Shown here: positions 55,666 to 64,000 of the stretch, piece by piece | Numbering within the stretch: position 1 is the first letter of the stretch | How the letters are laid out: each line of letters starts with the position of its first letter | From: Pseudomonadota bacterium | Lineage (GTDB): Bacteria; Pseudomonadota; Gammaproteobacteria; Xanthomonadales; Wenzhouxiangellaceae | Direction of reading: 5' to 3' | NCBI GenBank assembly: GCA_013285445.1 | Contig: CP053448.1 | Span: forward strand, 3,021,530 to 3,085,529 | DNA: 64,000 nucleotides | The notes under the pieces: model-generated | The model's database searches: none | Told to the model about the DNA's origin: nothing | The model's input: only the letters and a program-made list of their open reading frames with translations | Program-made: the position numbers and the translations under genes

Positions 55666-57963
55666 TTATACCAGCCCGGATCCGGCTTCCACAGCCTCGG
55701 CGATTTCGCGCCATTGCCGGGGCTCCCCAATCATGGCAGCCACGCTGTCGGCCTCGACCGGACGCGAGAACAGGAAACCCTGGGCAAACGAGCAGCGATA
55801 GTTGCGCAGCAAATGGAGCTGGTCAACGCTTTCAACGCCTTCGGCAACGGTCAACATGCCAAGGTCGGAAGCCAGGCTGCAAATGGTGCGGGTGATGGCC
55901 TGATCCTCCGGGTCGAATGACAGATCACGAATGAACCCGCGATCGATCTTGACCACCGAGATGGGGAAGTTCTTCAGATAGCTCAGTGATGAATAACCAA
56001 CGCCGAAATCATCAACAACGATGCGCATGCCGATTTCATCAAGACGGTGCAACATGCGCCGGTTGCGCATCAGGTTTTCGATCAGAATTTCTTCGGTGAT
56101 CTCGAGATGCAGCAGCTGCGGATCGATGCGGTACTGGTGCAGCAGTACGCTGAGCTGCTCGGCGAAGCTGTGCTCCTGAATTTGCGCGCCCGACACGTTG
56201 ACTGCCAGCCACGGCAGCTTGCCGGGCAGTTTTGACCAGGCGGCCAGATCGGCCAGCGCCTGATCCAGCACAAAGGCGCCGAGGCGGCCGATGATGCCGG
56301 TTTCCTCGGCCACCCGAATGAACTCCTGCGGCGGCACCATGTAGCCCTTTTCATGCTGCCAGCGAAGCAGTGCTTCAACCCCGCAAAGCGACAGATTGCG
56401 CAGGTTGATGATCGGTTGGTAGACGACACGAAACTCCTCTCGCTCGAGGGCATGCCGTATATCGCGACTGAGATTGAGCCTGTGCTGGGCCTGGGCAAAC
56501 ATCTCGCGAGTGAATACGGCGAACTGGTTGCGCCCGGCGTTCTTGGCCTTGAACAGGGCCGTATCGGCATTCTGGATGAGTTCGCTGACGGTATGTCCGG
56601 ACTCGGGATAATAGGCAATCCCGATGCTGGCCGAGACGAACAGCCGATGCTCGCCGATGGCAAAGCCGGAATCCATGGAACGCAGGATATTACCGGCGAG
56701 CTGCTCGACCTGTTGCCGGTTGTCCCGTTCGACGGCGATCAGGAACTCGTCACCACCGTGGCGACCGACGAAATCACGCTCCTTGAGCACGCCCTTGAGC
56801 CGCTGCGGCACCTCACACAGCAGTTCGTCACCGAGCTGATGACCGAGCGAATCGTTGATGTCCTTGAACTGGTCGAGGTCCAGGAAAAGCAGCGCCAACT
56901 GCGTCTCGCCTCCGCCCTGGTCACGGATCACGTCTTCCAGATACAGCGTAATGCCGGCCCGGTTCGGTATGCCGGTGAGTGCGTCGTTGTGAACCAGAAA
57001 CGCCAGCTCGCGCTCGGCGGCCTGGCGCTCCCCAACCTCCTGCTCCAGCCGCCGATTGGATGCCGTGAGCACGCGCGCCTGGCCGACGGCGTTCATGCCC
57101 AGCAGCGCGATGGCAGCCAGCAGCAGCGAGACTACGATTCCGCTACCGAGCACGACCTCGGGCAGCCCGGTGGTCAACTGCGAGCGAAGCGCATCGCTGA
57201 CGGCAAAGTTGAACAGAAATCCCTCGCCGTCGCCGTCAACGTCAACCGTGAAGCTTGCGTCCCAGGATGGTTGCGCGCCGTCGCCCGAGGACGCGGCCGA
57301 ACCGAATAGCGGCTCGCCACGGCCCTCGACCCGCAGCACGATCTCGTCGCGGAACATGGCCGGGATCATGGCGTCCACCGCCTCGGGAATCACCAGCACC
57401 GCGGCCAGGTACCCGAAATGCGCCTGACCGTCGCCGATCGGGGTCAGAAAGGTAACGGCCGGGCGCTGATCGGACAGCTGGAACGGCTGCGTGACGCCCA
57501 GCCTCGCGCCCCTGTTTACCGCATCGAGCGTGCCGGTCGGAATGGCACCGACCGGAAACAGCGCATCGCGCTGCACCAGCGGCTGGTGCCGATTACGGAC
57601 CCGGCTCACCCGCAGATCCCGATCAAGCACGGCCAGCGCTTCGTAGTAGCTGTAGTGAGACAGGTAAAGATCGGCGTTGACGCGCCAGCCGCTATCGCCC
57701 TCGAAGCCGTAGTGGGCCAGCCGCACGCTCATGCGCTGCAGCGCGTTGATCTGCTCCTGCAGGTTCCCGAGCATGTCGGCTTTCATGTAGCGCGCCATGT
57801 TCTCGATATAGCGCGCCTGGGCCTGCTGCTCGGCTTGCTGCAAGCCCTGGTAAAGCACCATGGACCCGCTGATACCCGCCAGCAGAAGCGCGGCTGCCAG
57901 CAGCATGCGCCGCTGCGATGCCGTCCGGCGAACACCTGTCATGAACAACCCACCAAAACTCAT
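55666..57963 (-). CDS. GGDEF-EAL cyclic-di-GMP protein with periplasmic sensor
   Basis: 765 aa, inner membrane. TM1 at ~21-40, a periplasmic sensor domain of about 240 residues, TM2 at ~275-297, a short coiled coil, then GGDEF with intact site GRHGGDEFLI (~398-407) and EAL with GVEALLRWQ (~530), ITEEIL, DDFGVGYSS and EGVES. Both catalytic motifs look complete, so it could make and/or break c-di-GMP; which dominates cannot be read. Either Met1 or Met8 may be the start. First chromosomal gene beyond the tRNA. Confidence 0.92.
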   Translation of the reverse strand: MSFGGLFMTGVRRTASQRRMLLAAALLLAGISGSMVLYQGLQQAEQQAQARYIENMARYMKADMLGNLQEQINALQRMSVRLAHYGFEGDSGWRVNADLYLSHYSYYEALAVLDRDLRVSRVRNRHQPLVQRDALFPVGAIPTGTLDAVNRGARLGVTQPFQLSDQRPAVTFLTPIGDGQAHFGYLAAVLVIPEAVDAMIPAMFRDEIVLRVEGRGEPLFGSAASSGDGAQPSWDASFTVDVDGDGEGFLFNFAVSDALRSQLTTGLPEVVLGSGIVVSLLLAAIALLGMNAVGQARVLTASNRRLEQEVGERQAAERELAFLVHNDALTGIPNRAGITLYLEDVIRDQGGGETQLALLFLDLDQFKDINDSLGHQLGDELLCEVPQRLKGVLKERDFVGRHGGDEFLIAVERDNRQQVEQLAGNILRSMDSGFAIGEHRLFVSASIGIAYYPESGHTVSELIQNADTALFKAKNAGRNQFAVFTREMFAQAQHRLNLSRDIRHALEREEFRVVYQPIINLRNLSLCGVEALLRWQHEKGYMVPPQEFIRVAEETGIIGRLGAFVLDQALADLAAWSKLPGKLPWLAVNVSGAQIQEHSFAEQLSVLLHQYRIDPQLLHLEITEEILIENLMRNRRMLHRLDEIGMRIVVDDFGVGYSSLSYLKNFPISVVKIDRGFIRDLSFDPEDQAITRTICSLASDLGMLTVAEGVESVDQLHLLRNYRCSFAQGFLFSRPVEADSVAAMIGEPRQWREIAEAVEAGSGLV

Positions 57964-58158
57964 CGAACCGCACGGCCTGGCCTGACCGGTAGACGCGACA
58001 CGCTAAGAGGCACAGTCAGTTTCACGTTTGGCGGTAATGACCGGATCGGCCGGTGCTTGCAACCGCGCCAGTATAGCGCAGGGGCCGGCCGGGTGCGCCC
58101 CGGCCCCGCGGTTGCTACACTGCCTGCAACTGCCTTTGCCCGACCGGGTCAATCGACC

Positions 58159-58563
58159 ATGCGAACACTCGGCGCGCTTGCTGCCGGCCTGCTCATCGGA
58201 ATCGTCACGATTGAAGCGGTCTGCGCCATGATCACGCTGCTGCTTGACCCGGCGGCACCCCAACCGCTGATCAGCCGGTTGCCACTCGATGCGGTTTCGG
58301 CACTCGCAGTCGCAGCTGCCTGGTTCGGCGGTGGCCTGCTGGCCGGATGCATGGCCAGCGCCGTGACAGGCCGGCGTCTGCCGGGCTGGCTGTGCGGCAC
58401 CCTGCTCGGCCTGTCGATGCTGCTGGTCGTCAATCTCAACGATCCCGGCAGCGTGCTTGCGCTGATCGCGCCGGCATGGCCGCTCAGCGGCGCACTGGTT
58501 GGTTCCGGTCTGGCGCGGCGCTGCGAAGACTGCAACGGCGCGGACAACAGGCACACGGTATAA
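58159..58563 (+). CDS. Small integral membrane protein (134 aa)
   Basis: Four hydrophobic segments (about residues 4-30, 42-68, 76-96, 100-118), giving an all-helical inner-membrane protein; a Cys-rich tail (RCEDCNG) follows. No family recognised. ATG 58159. It lies 62 bp before the cytochrome c5 gene on the same strand and may be co-transcribed. Confidence 0.75.
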   Translation: MRTLGALAAGLLIGIVTIEAVCAMITLLLDPAAPQPLISRLPLDAVSALAVAAAWFGGGLLAGCMASAVTGRRLPGWLCGTLLGLSMLLVVNLNDPGSVLALIAPAWPLSGALVGSGLARRCEDCNGADNRHTV

Positions 58564-58625
58564 TCGGTCGCTTTGAAGCCCGTCGTCGGGCGTCATTGCC
58601 CCAATTGATACGAGGTCTGCGCGGC

Positions 58626-59135
58626 ATGTCCGAAGAACACGATCGACAATTCATCCACACGTTCAGCATGGTGCTGGTCGGGCTGGTTGCCTTCGCCATC
58701 ATCATCATCGGCCTGTCGCTGGTCATTCACAATCGTCACCAGGACATCGAGCCCAGCGCGGCACGCGAGGCCGCCAAGGTCGAGCGGCTCAGACCGGTCG
58801 CCGGCGTCTACACCGAAGCGTCGCAGGCCGCTGCCGCGCAGGAAGAACAGGTCGAAGAAGATGCCGATGACGGCCCGGCGCTGGCCTTTGACGGCTCCAT
58901 GGATGGCGAGATGATTTACGCCCGGGTCTGCGCAGTATGCCACGATGCCGGCGTGGCCGGCGCACCGCGCCTGGTCGCCGCCGACTGGGAGGCACGACTC
59001 GACAAGGGACGCGAAAAGCTGATCGCCAACGCCATCAACGGCATCAACGCCATGCCCGCACGCGGCGGTCGCGCCGATCTAGGTGACGAACAGGTTGCCG
59101 CCTCGGTCGACTACATGCTCGATCAGCTCGACTGA
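58626..59135 (+). CDS. Membrane-anchored cytochrome c5-type protein
   Basis: 169 aa. An N-terminal TM anchor (residues ~14-36) and an acidic linker precede a single monohaem domain: CAVCH (C102, C105, H106), and downstream INAMPARGGRADL supplying the Met axial ligand. The haem faces the periplasm and probably carries electrons to a terminal oxidase. ATG 58626. Its end overlaps the convergent ACP phosphodiesterase gene by 13 nt. Confidence 0.9.
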   Translation: MSEEHDRQFIHTFSMVLVGLVAFAIIIIGLSLVIHNRHQDIEPSAAREAAKVERLRPVAGVYTEASQAAAAQEEQVEEDADDGPALAFDGSMDGEMIYARVCAVCHDAGVAGAPRLVAADWEARLDKGREKLIANAINGINAMPARGGRADLGDEQVAASVDYMLDQLD

Positions 59136-59719
59136 GCGGCATCGCGCCAATCGGCGGTTTCGGCGAGCAGATCGGGAAACAGCCCGAGAAAGGCCGACTC
59201 GATCTCGCCATCCAGTTCATCGAGCAGCCGCCGGCCTTCAGCCAGTGGCCAGGGATGGCCGTGGCGCTGCGCCATTCGCTGGAAGATCTCCTCGAGCATG
59301 GCCCGTTCGCCGTAGCGCAACCACAAACGCTGCGCCGCCGCCCAGCGACTGAATAGCGCCAGCCGCGGCGGCAGGCAGTGGCGATGACGTGCCAGCAAAG
59401 CGTCGATGGCGTCTGCCAGCCGATCGAGCCGCTGCGGCCCGAAATCCGCCCAGTGGCGTGAGAGCATGTGATCAAACAGGACATCCAGAATCACGCCGCC
59501 ATAGCGTCGCCAGGGCGGGTCAAGCCGCTTGCGCAGCGCGATAACCGCCGGGTGAGCGTCACTGAGCACGTCGATGCGCCGATGCAGGCGGATTCCGGCA
59601 GCCCAGGCATCGGGCCAGTCGGCCAGCGCTGACTGGCCCTTGACGTGATCACCCAAAAAGGCGCCCAGGCGGAGCCCCTCGTCGGTTCCGGCAAGTACGA
59701 TATGGGCCAGATGATTCAT
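59123..59719 (-). CDS. acpH: Acyl carrier protein phosphodiesterase, AcpH-like
   Basis: 198 aa, cytosolic. AcpH removes 4'-phosphopantetheine from acyl carrier protein. The HD-like helical fold is seen in MNHLAHIVLA (His near 6), GDHVKGQ, RLHRRIDVLSDAHP and DVLFDHMLSRHW, with several conserved His/Asp. ATG 59719 matches the family start; a longer frame reaches 59776. Convergent with the cytochrome gene. Confidence 0.88.
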   Translation of the reverse strand: MNHLAHIVLAGTDEGLRLGAFLGDHVKGQSALADWPDAWAAGIRLHRRIDVLSDAHPAVIALRKRLDPPWRRYGGVILDVLFDHMLSRHWADFGPQRLDRLADAIDALLARHRHCLPPRLALFSRWAAAQRLWLRYGERAMLEEIFQRMAQRHGHPWPLAEGRRLLDELDGEIESAFLGLFPDLLAETADWRDAAQSS

Positions 59720-59805
59720 CGCAACAGCTCTGTGCATCGGGTACGGGGGCTGAGTTATGATGATGCGCTCGCCCACTGGGTGCTGGCAACCGCCGAGGAA
59801 GACTC

Positions 59806-60465
59806 ATGCAGCTGGATCCCGGCCAATTTCCCGACGAGTCGACCGAAATCTTCATCTCGGGGCCCGCCGGCCGGCTTGAGTGCCTGGTTGACGGCCCTGA
59901 AGCCAATGCCGAGCGCCCGGCCACGGCAGTCCTGTGCCATCCGCATCCGCAGCACGGCGGCACCCTGCGCAACAAGGTCGTCACGATCATGGAGCGCAGC
60001 CTGCGGGAGCTCGGCCTGCGGACCGTGCGTTTCAACTTCCGCGGTGTCGGCGACAGCGAGGGTACGTTCGACGACGGCAACGGAGAGATCGAGGATCTGA
60101 GGGCCATCGTCGACTGGGTGCGCCAGGTCCGGCCCGACGACGATCTCTGGCTGGGCGGGTTTTCGTTCGGTGCCTACATTGCGCTCAAGGCGGCCCAGGA
60201 CCTGCCGATTCGACAGCTGATCACGATCGCGCCACCGGTCGAGCGCTACGGCTTTGATCAACTGCAGCCGCCGAACTGCCCGTGGCTGGTCGTTCAGGGC
60301 GACGAAGACGAAGTCGTCTCGCCCGAGGCCGTGCTCGCGTGGGCCGAGACCCTGGGCCAGGACGCTGACCTGGTGGTCATGGAAGGCACCGGCCACTTCT
60401 TCCACCGCCGCCTGATGGATCTGCGCGGCCTGATCAAGAACCACGTCCAGCCCAACCTGCCTTGA
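59806..60465 (+). CDS. Alpha/beta hydrolase
   Basis: 219 aa. The nucleophile is S120 in GGFSFGAY (GxSxG). Earlier HPHPQHGGT and FNFRGVGDSEG match the YsaB/CocE-like small hydrolase group, and late GDEDEVVSPE and GTGHFFHRRL supply likely Asp and His. Cytosolic; substrate unknown. Its stop overlaps the zapE start. Confidence 0.88.
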   Translation: MQLDPGQFPDESTEIFISGPAGRLECLVDGPEANAERPATAVLCHPHPQHGGTLRNKVVTIMERSLRELGLRTVRFNFRGVGDSEGTFDDGNGEIEDLRAIVDWVRQVRPDDDLWLGGFSFGAYIALKAAQDLPIRQLITIAPPVERYGFDQLQPPNCPWLVVQGDEDEVVSPEAVLAWAETLGQDADLVVMEGTGHFFHRRLMDLRGLIKNHVQPNLP

Positions 60466-61556
60466 GCGCGGAGACGCCAGCCGGGCCGGGTTCACGCTAC
60501 TCCGACCTGCTGGCGGCAGGTCAGCTGATTCCGGACCCTGAACAGCGAGCGATTGCCGATCGCATGCAGGCGCTGTTCGAGCGCATCGATCGCCGGCCGA
60601 CCGGCTGGATCGACCGCCTGCGCAAGCGCCATCCACCGGTCCGCGGCCTGTACCTGCACGGGGGCGTCGGCCGCGGCAAGACTCTGTTGATGGATCTGCT
60701 GGCGCAAAGCCTGTCCGATCCCCGCAGCAAGGGCTGGCGCATTCACTTTCACCGTTTCATGGCCTTCGTGCACGACGGGCTGCGGCACCATCATGGCGAG
60801 GATCCGCTCTCGCCAATTGCGCGCCGGATCGGGGGCCGGGCCCGGGTGCTGTGCTTCGACGAGTTTCATGTCAGCGACATCGCCGACGCGATGATTCTCG
60901 GCGGCCTGCTGCAACGCCTGTTTGCTCGCGGCGTCACGCTGGTGGCCACCAGCAATACCGCACCGGATGATCTATATGCCGACGGCCTGCAGCGAGAGCG
61001 ATTCCTGCCGGCAATCGAGGCGATCAAACAACACTGCGACGTGGTCCGGTTTGGCGACGGCGAGGATTTTCGCTTGCGCGAACTCAGCCGCCATCGCGTC
61101 TACCGCCACCCGGTCAACACCGAAAACCGCTCGGAGCTGGAGGCTGAATTCCGCGCCCTGGCGGCCGGCGAGGACCGCTCGAGCGAACCACTGAACGTGC
61201 GCCAGCGCCGTATCCGGCCCTTGTATCGGGCCGGTTCGGTGGTCTGGTTCGATTTCGACACCCTGTGCCGGGGTCCGCGGGCCAGCGAGGACTACATCGA
61301 GCTGGCACGGCGCTTCGGCACCCTGATTGTCAGCGATGTCCCGCAACTCGACGCCAGCGACGACAATGCGGCTCGACGATTCATTCATCTGGTCGACGAG
61401 TGCTACGACCGTGCCGTCAAGCTGATCGTGCTGGCCGCCGCCCCGCCGCAATCGCTGTATTGCGGTACGCGGCTTTCTGCATCGTTCGAACGCACGACCT
61501 CACGCCTGATCGAGATGCAGAGCCACGATTATCTCGCCCGCCCCCACCGGCCCTAG
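60462..61556 (+). CDS. zapE: Cell division ATPase ZapE (AFG1-like)
   Basis: 364-aa AAA-type ATPase that acts at the Z ring in gammaproteobacteria. Walker A GGVGRGKTLLMD (~67-78), Walker B VLCFDEFHVSD (~128-138), sensor ATSNTAPDDLY, the GLQRERFLPAIEAIKQHCD block shared with E. coli ZapE, and the C-terminal RLIEMQSHDYL. It starts at TTG 60462, overlapping the hydrolase stop (TTGA) by 4 nt; the next ATG (60564) would remove conserved residues. The stop codon lies inside the palindromic repeat that follows. Confidence 0.92.
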   Translation: MSAETPAGPGSRYSDLLAAGQLIPDPEQRAIADRMQALFERIDRRPTGWIDRLRKRHPPVRGLYLHGGVGRGKTLLMDLLAQSLSDPRSKGWRIHFHRFMAFVHDGLRHHHGEDPLSPIARRIGGRARVLCFDEFHVSDIADAMILGGLLQRLFARGVTLVATSNTAPDDLYADGLQRERFLPAIEAIKQHCDVVRFGDGEDFRLRELSRHRVYRHPVNTENRSELEAEFRALAAGEDRSSEPLNVRQRRIRPLYRAGSVVWFDFDTLCRGPRASEDYIELARRFGTLIVSDVPQLDASDDNAARRFIHLVDECYDRAVKLIVLAAAPPQSLYCGTRLSASFERTTSRLIEMQSHDYLARPHRP

Positions 61557-61721
61557 CCCGCATTATTCATGAATCGCCGCGATGATTGCGCAGGGGATTG
61601 TTCGCACAGCGGATTTTCCGACCGAGCGGAATACCAGGCTGTATTTCCGAGGGAGGAAAATCCGCTGTGCGGACAAGGCGCAAGCAAGGGCGCGAGTGAA
61701 TTCATGAATAATGCGGGCTAG
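61553..61721. repeat. 169-bp palindromic (MITE-like) element at the end of zapE
   Basis: Outer arms of 22 bp are perfect inverted repeats (61553-61574 and 61700-61721, beginning CTAGCCCGCATTATTC). Inner arms also pair (about GTTCGCACAGCGGATTTTCC with its complement near 61656-61675). No coding capacity. The left arm supplies the zapE TAG. It could be a non-autonomous mobile element or a terminator-like hairpin for both convergent genes. Confidence 0.85.
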
Positions 61722-61753
61722 TGGGCCGCTCTCAGTCCAGGCGTCGGCGTTGA

Positions 61754-64000
61754 TCAGTCGGCCGGATCGGACAACAAGCGGATGGATGCTTCCTCACGCA
61801 GCCACTCGCCGCCTTCCGGGCCCTGGTATTCCACATCCACGCTGACTCGATTACTGGCCTCCGTCTGGCTTGGCTCGACAAATGTCAGCGTGAGCGTGCC
61901 CGCGTCAGTCCCCTCAAAGGCGGTCGGGCAGTCACGACAATAGCCGCTAATCTGGTCCATAGTCAGCGTATCACCGTTGGTAAACGACTGCGTGGAGCCG
62001 ATCAGCCATCGCGGCTTGCCCGTCGCATCGTAGAAATACAACACTGCAAACAGCACATCCCCCTGCTGGTAGACCGTCAGACCCCAGCCTTCATCGGCAG
62101 GACCTGCGAACCAATGGCCGGTGAAGTCGGGACTCGGCGGTGCACCGCCCACAATCAGGGGTTCCACGCACCAGTCGCCGGACTCGCCGTCGATTTCCCA
62201 GCCGAACCGGGCCAGCGATAGCGCAGTCGAGCGATCGGTGCCGTCGGCGCAGGCAGCAGAGTCCTCCTCCACACCAAACTCCAGCTCGACCCTGCCGACA
62301 CCTGTTGCGGTCTGAGGCGGCGAATCGGCAGCATCGTAGCTGACCCGCAGCAACTCGCCGCTGAATACGTCACCCACGACCTTGCCAATGGCAATGAACC
62401 ACTCTGGCGTGCCGTCGTCACCGTAGGAATAGAAGGTCAGGAAATAGAGCTCGCCGGAGCGCTGGAAATCCATGCCGTGACCATTTCTGGAGCGATCGAA
62501 CAGCATGCCTAGCACCGGCTCATCGGCGCTCGAACTGGCATCGTTGTCTGCCAGGATCTGACCACGCAGCTCACCGTCGGGATGTGCGTTGGTGCGAACC
62601 AGCAGATAAAGCGTGCTGTCGAGCAGCCGCCCGACCAGCGAAGGCGTCAGCGGCGCCTCGTCCGAGCCGGTCCAGCTCCCGATCAGGGTATGGTGCCCGG
62701 CATTGACGGACAGATCAGGCGCGGTGCCGCTTTCGTCCATGATGGTCCATGCCACCGAGCCATTGTCCAGATAGGAACCGCGGCGAATCTCGATACCGAT
62801 CACATCATCTTCGCTGTCTGCCGGGGTTTGGGTGCCGTCGAGATCAAGACCGGGCAGCTTGATGACATAGTCCAGCACACGACCGTCCACATCCAGACCA
62901 AACCACGCCTTGCCGATATTCTGCGAAACGACTCCCGGCACCACCTGCTGTCCACTGGGCACCGCGGCAAGCCCACAAGCCGGCACCGCGCCGCTACCGA
63001 CCAACGGCCCCCGGATTACGGCATCGCAGACATTAAATACACGACCCGCGTTGTCCACCTCGCTGTCGAGCTCACCGTAGTTATCCAGGCGACCACCCTC
63101 TTTGACTTCGGTCTGCCCCGGACCGTCGAGCAGACCGCGATTGGACAGCCGGCCAAAAAGGTTCAACGTGGCGTTGTTGCGCAATGAACCGGCATTCGCC
63201 AGGCCAGCACTGTCGGCGATGTTCCAGGTGCCGCTATTCGTGGTGGCTGAAGACTGATGGAGGTGGATCGCGCCGGTCTGCTCGATCACGCCGTCGTTGG
63301 TGATCTGCCCCTTGCTCTCCACAGCACCCCCTCCTTCGAGCCGGCCCTGAATCGAAATGCTGCCGCGGTTGTCGATCAAACCGGTGTTGCGCAGCACGGC
63401 ATTGGTGGAGATCACGATGCTGCCCTCGTTGTAGAGGAGCCCGTTGACAAGCAGCCTGTTTCCGGAATCAACCGTTAGCGTTTCGCCTTCGTTGACCCTC
63501 AATAAATCGCCCTGGCTGGCGGCGGCAGACTTCAACCCCCCGATCCTGGCCTGATCCGCTGCCTCACCAATGTCGAGGATATAGGTGATGGGCGTTCCGA
63601 ACAACTCGCCAAACACGCCGATGGTGAGCTCAACACCCTGCGCGCTGCCGTCGGTGCTGAAGCGACCCTGAATCGTCGAGTAAACAGCCGGAAAGCCGGC
63701 AACCGGTGTAATGCTGGTGGCAAAAAAATCCCCGTTTGATTCCACCCAGCCGCGCAGCGGGAATCCATCGCCACTGCCTTCGATCAGCAAATCGGAACCG
63801 TCACGAGTGATGGTCATACCGAATCCGGGCGGCTGGACACAGCAACTGTGGCCGGCAGGATCATCAATCTCAACGACCGTAACCGGCTCAGTGACTGTCT
63901 GCGGAGGTGTGCCTACATATTTCTGGCAATACGCGGTCACGAGTTCACGTCCGTCGGGGAACTCGAGAAAACCGTCACCGTCCTTGTCCGACATCAGGCT
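61754..64000 (-). CDS. Secreted/surface CHRD-domain protein (5' end beyond window)
   Basis: At least 748 codons; the frame is open to the right edge. The apparent start at 63994 sits inside a calcium-loop-like segment (DKDGDGFLEF), so the N-terminus lies beyond the window. Layout: an acidic loop, a region of tandem right-handed-beta-like repeats (LRNTGLIDNRGSISIQGRLE), a CHRD-type domain (KAWFGLDVDGRVLDYVIKLP; TNAHPDGELRGQIL), and two C-terminal modules of ~130 residues each (HWFAGPADEGWGLTVYQQGD) of the kind common in Xanthomonadales-like genomes. Probably an exported adhesin-like protein. Convergent with zapE across the palindrome. Confidence 0.85.
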   Translation of the reverse strand, partial: SLMSDKDGDGFLEFPDGRELVTAYCQKYVGTPPQTVTEPVTVVEIDDPAGHSCCVQPPGFGMTITRDGSDLLIEGSGDGFPLRGWVESNGDFFATSITPVAGFPAVYSTIQGRFSTDGSAQGVELTIGVFGELFGTPITYILDIGEAADQARIGGLKSAAASQGDLLRVNEGETLTVDSGNRLLVNGLLYNEGSIVISTNAVLRNTGLIDNRGSISIQGRLEGGGAVESKGQITNDGVIEQTGAIHLHQSSATTNSGTWNIADSAGLANAGSLRNNATLNLFGRLSNRGLLDGPGQTEVKEGGRLDNYGELDSEVDNAGRVFNVCDAVIRGPLVGSGAVPACGLAAVPSGQQVVPGVVSQNIGKAWFGLDVDGRVLDYVIKLPGLDLDGTQTPADSEDDVIGIEIRRGSYLDNGSVAWTIMDESGTAPDLSVNAGHHTLIGSWTGSDEAPLTPSLVGRLLDSTLYLLVRTNAHPDGELRGQILADNDASSSADEPVLGMLFDRSRNGHGMDFQRSGELYFLTFYSYGDDGTPEWFIAIGKVVGDVFSGELLRVSYDAADSPPQTATGVGRVELEFGVEEDSAACADGTDRSTALSLARFGWEIDGESGDWCVEPLIVGGAPPSPDFTGHWFAGPADEGWGLTVYQQGDVLFAVLYFYDATGKPRWLIGSTQSFTNGDTLTMDQISGYCRDCPTAFEGTDAGTLTLTFVEPSQTEASNRVSVDVEYQGPEGGEWLREEASIRLLSDPAD

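Overview
This window looks like part of a GC-rich gammaproteobacterial chromosome. The cytochrome c5, the ACP phosphodiesterase, ZapE, and a CHRD-type surface protein with C-terminal 'ordinary Gly-Trp' repeats are the kind of genes found in Xanthomonadales/Chromatiales relatives; Wenzhouxiangella-like is my guess, not a proven assignment. Roughly the left 55 kb is accessory DNA (metal resistance, insertion sequences, integrases, defence). The right 8.5 kb, beyond a tRNA-Arg(CCG) gene, reads as ordinary chromosome.

Layout. 1-3.2 kb: a mercury module (merR, a MerR-type promoter with a 19-bp spacer, merT, merP, merA, and a second flavin disulfide reductase cut by the window edge). 3.3-10.8 kb: a czcI-like gene, czcC, czcB and czcA, a PII-like gene and a CDF transporter. 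11.4-17.5 kb: two unknown genes, each broken by one intact IS. An IS1380-family element (1648 bp, 4-bp target duplication TTTA) splits one, and an IS66-family element (2328 bp, 8-bp duplication CTTCTTTC) splits the other. In both cases removing the element and one duplication copy restores the reading frame exactly. 17.6-23.9 kb: a decayed Sel1-repeat gene, two tyrosine recombinases, an excisionase, a DUF3883-like nuclease-fold protein, and a small Cro/CI-type regulator with an unusual phased operator array.

24-55 kb is a helicase-rich defence island. From 55.1 kb down to 35.0 kb, eleven genes run on the minus strand with overlaps or short gaps (largest about 146 bp): drmD, a NYN-domain gene, drmMI, drmA and drmB (class 1 DISARM with no drmC seen), then a compact UvrD-like protein, an unrecognised 510-aa protein, a NERD-UvrD protein, an SSB with an apparent 1-nt frameshift, a small membrane protein and a DprA-like protein. 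The drmB-to-next-gene gap is only 14 bp, so the helicase/SSB/DprA block appears transcribed together with DISARM and sits where drmC might be expected. Next to it lies a plus-strand trio (TIGR04255-family, XRE-like, unknown 271 aa). Divergent from that is a two-gene unit: a 2122-aa DUF1998 superfamily II helicase with nuclease-like C-terminal modules, and a UvrD helicase with a RelE-like N-terminus. In total there are six helicase-like ATPases in 31 kb.

The best candidate for an undescribed system is the extended DISARM operon. The plausible mode of action is DISARM recognition of unmodified incoming DNA, backed by additional DNA-unwinding, ssDNA-handling and DNA-loading proteins; that role is inference. 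The chromosome beyond the tRNA carries a GGDEF-EAL protein, a membrane protein, cytochrome c5, ACP phosphodiesterase, an alpha/beta hydrolase, zapE, a 169-bp palindromic repeat, and the CHRD protein running off the right edge.
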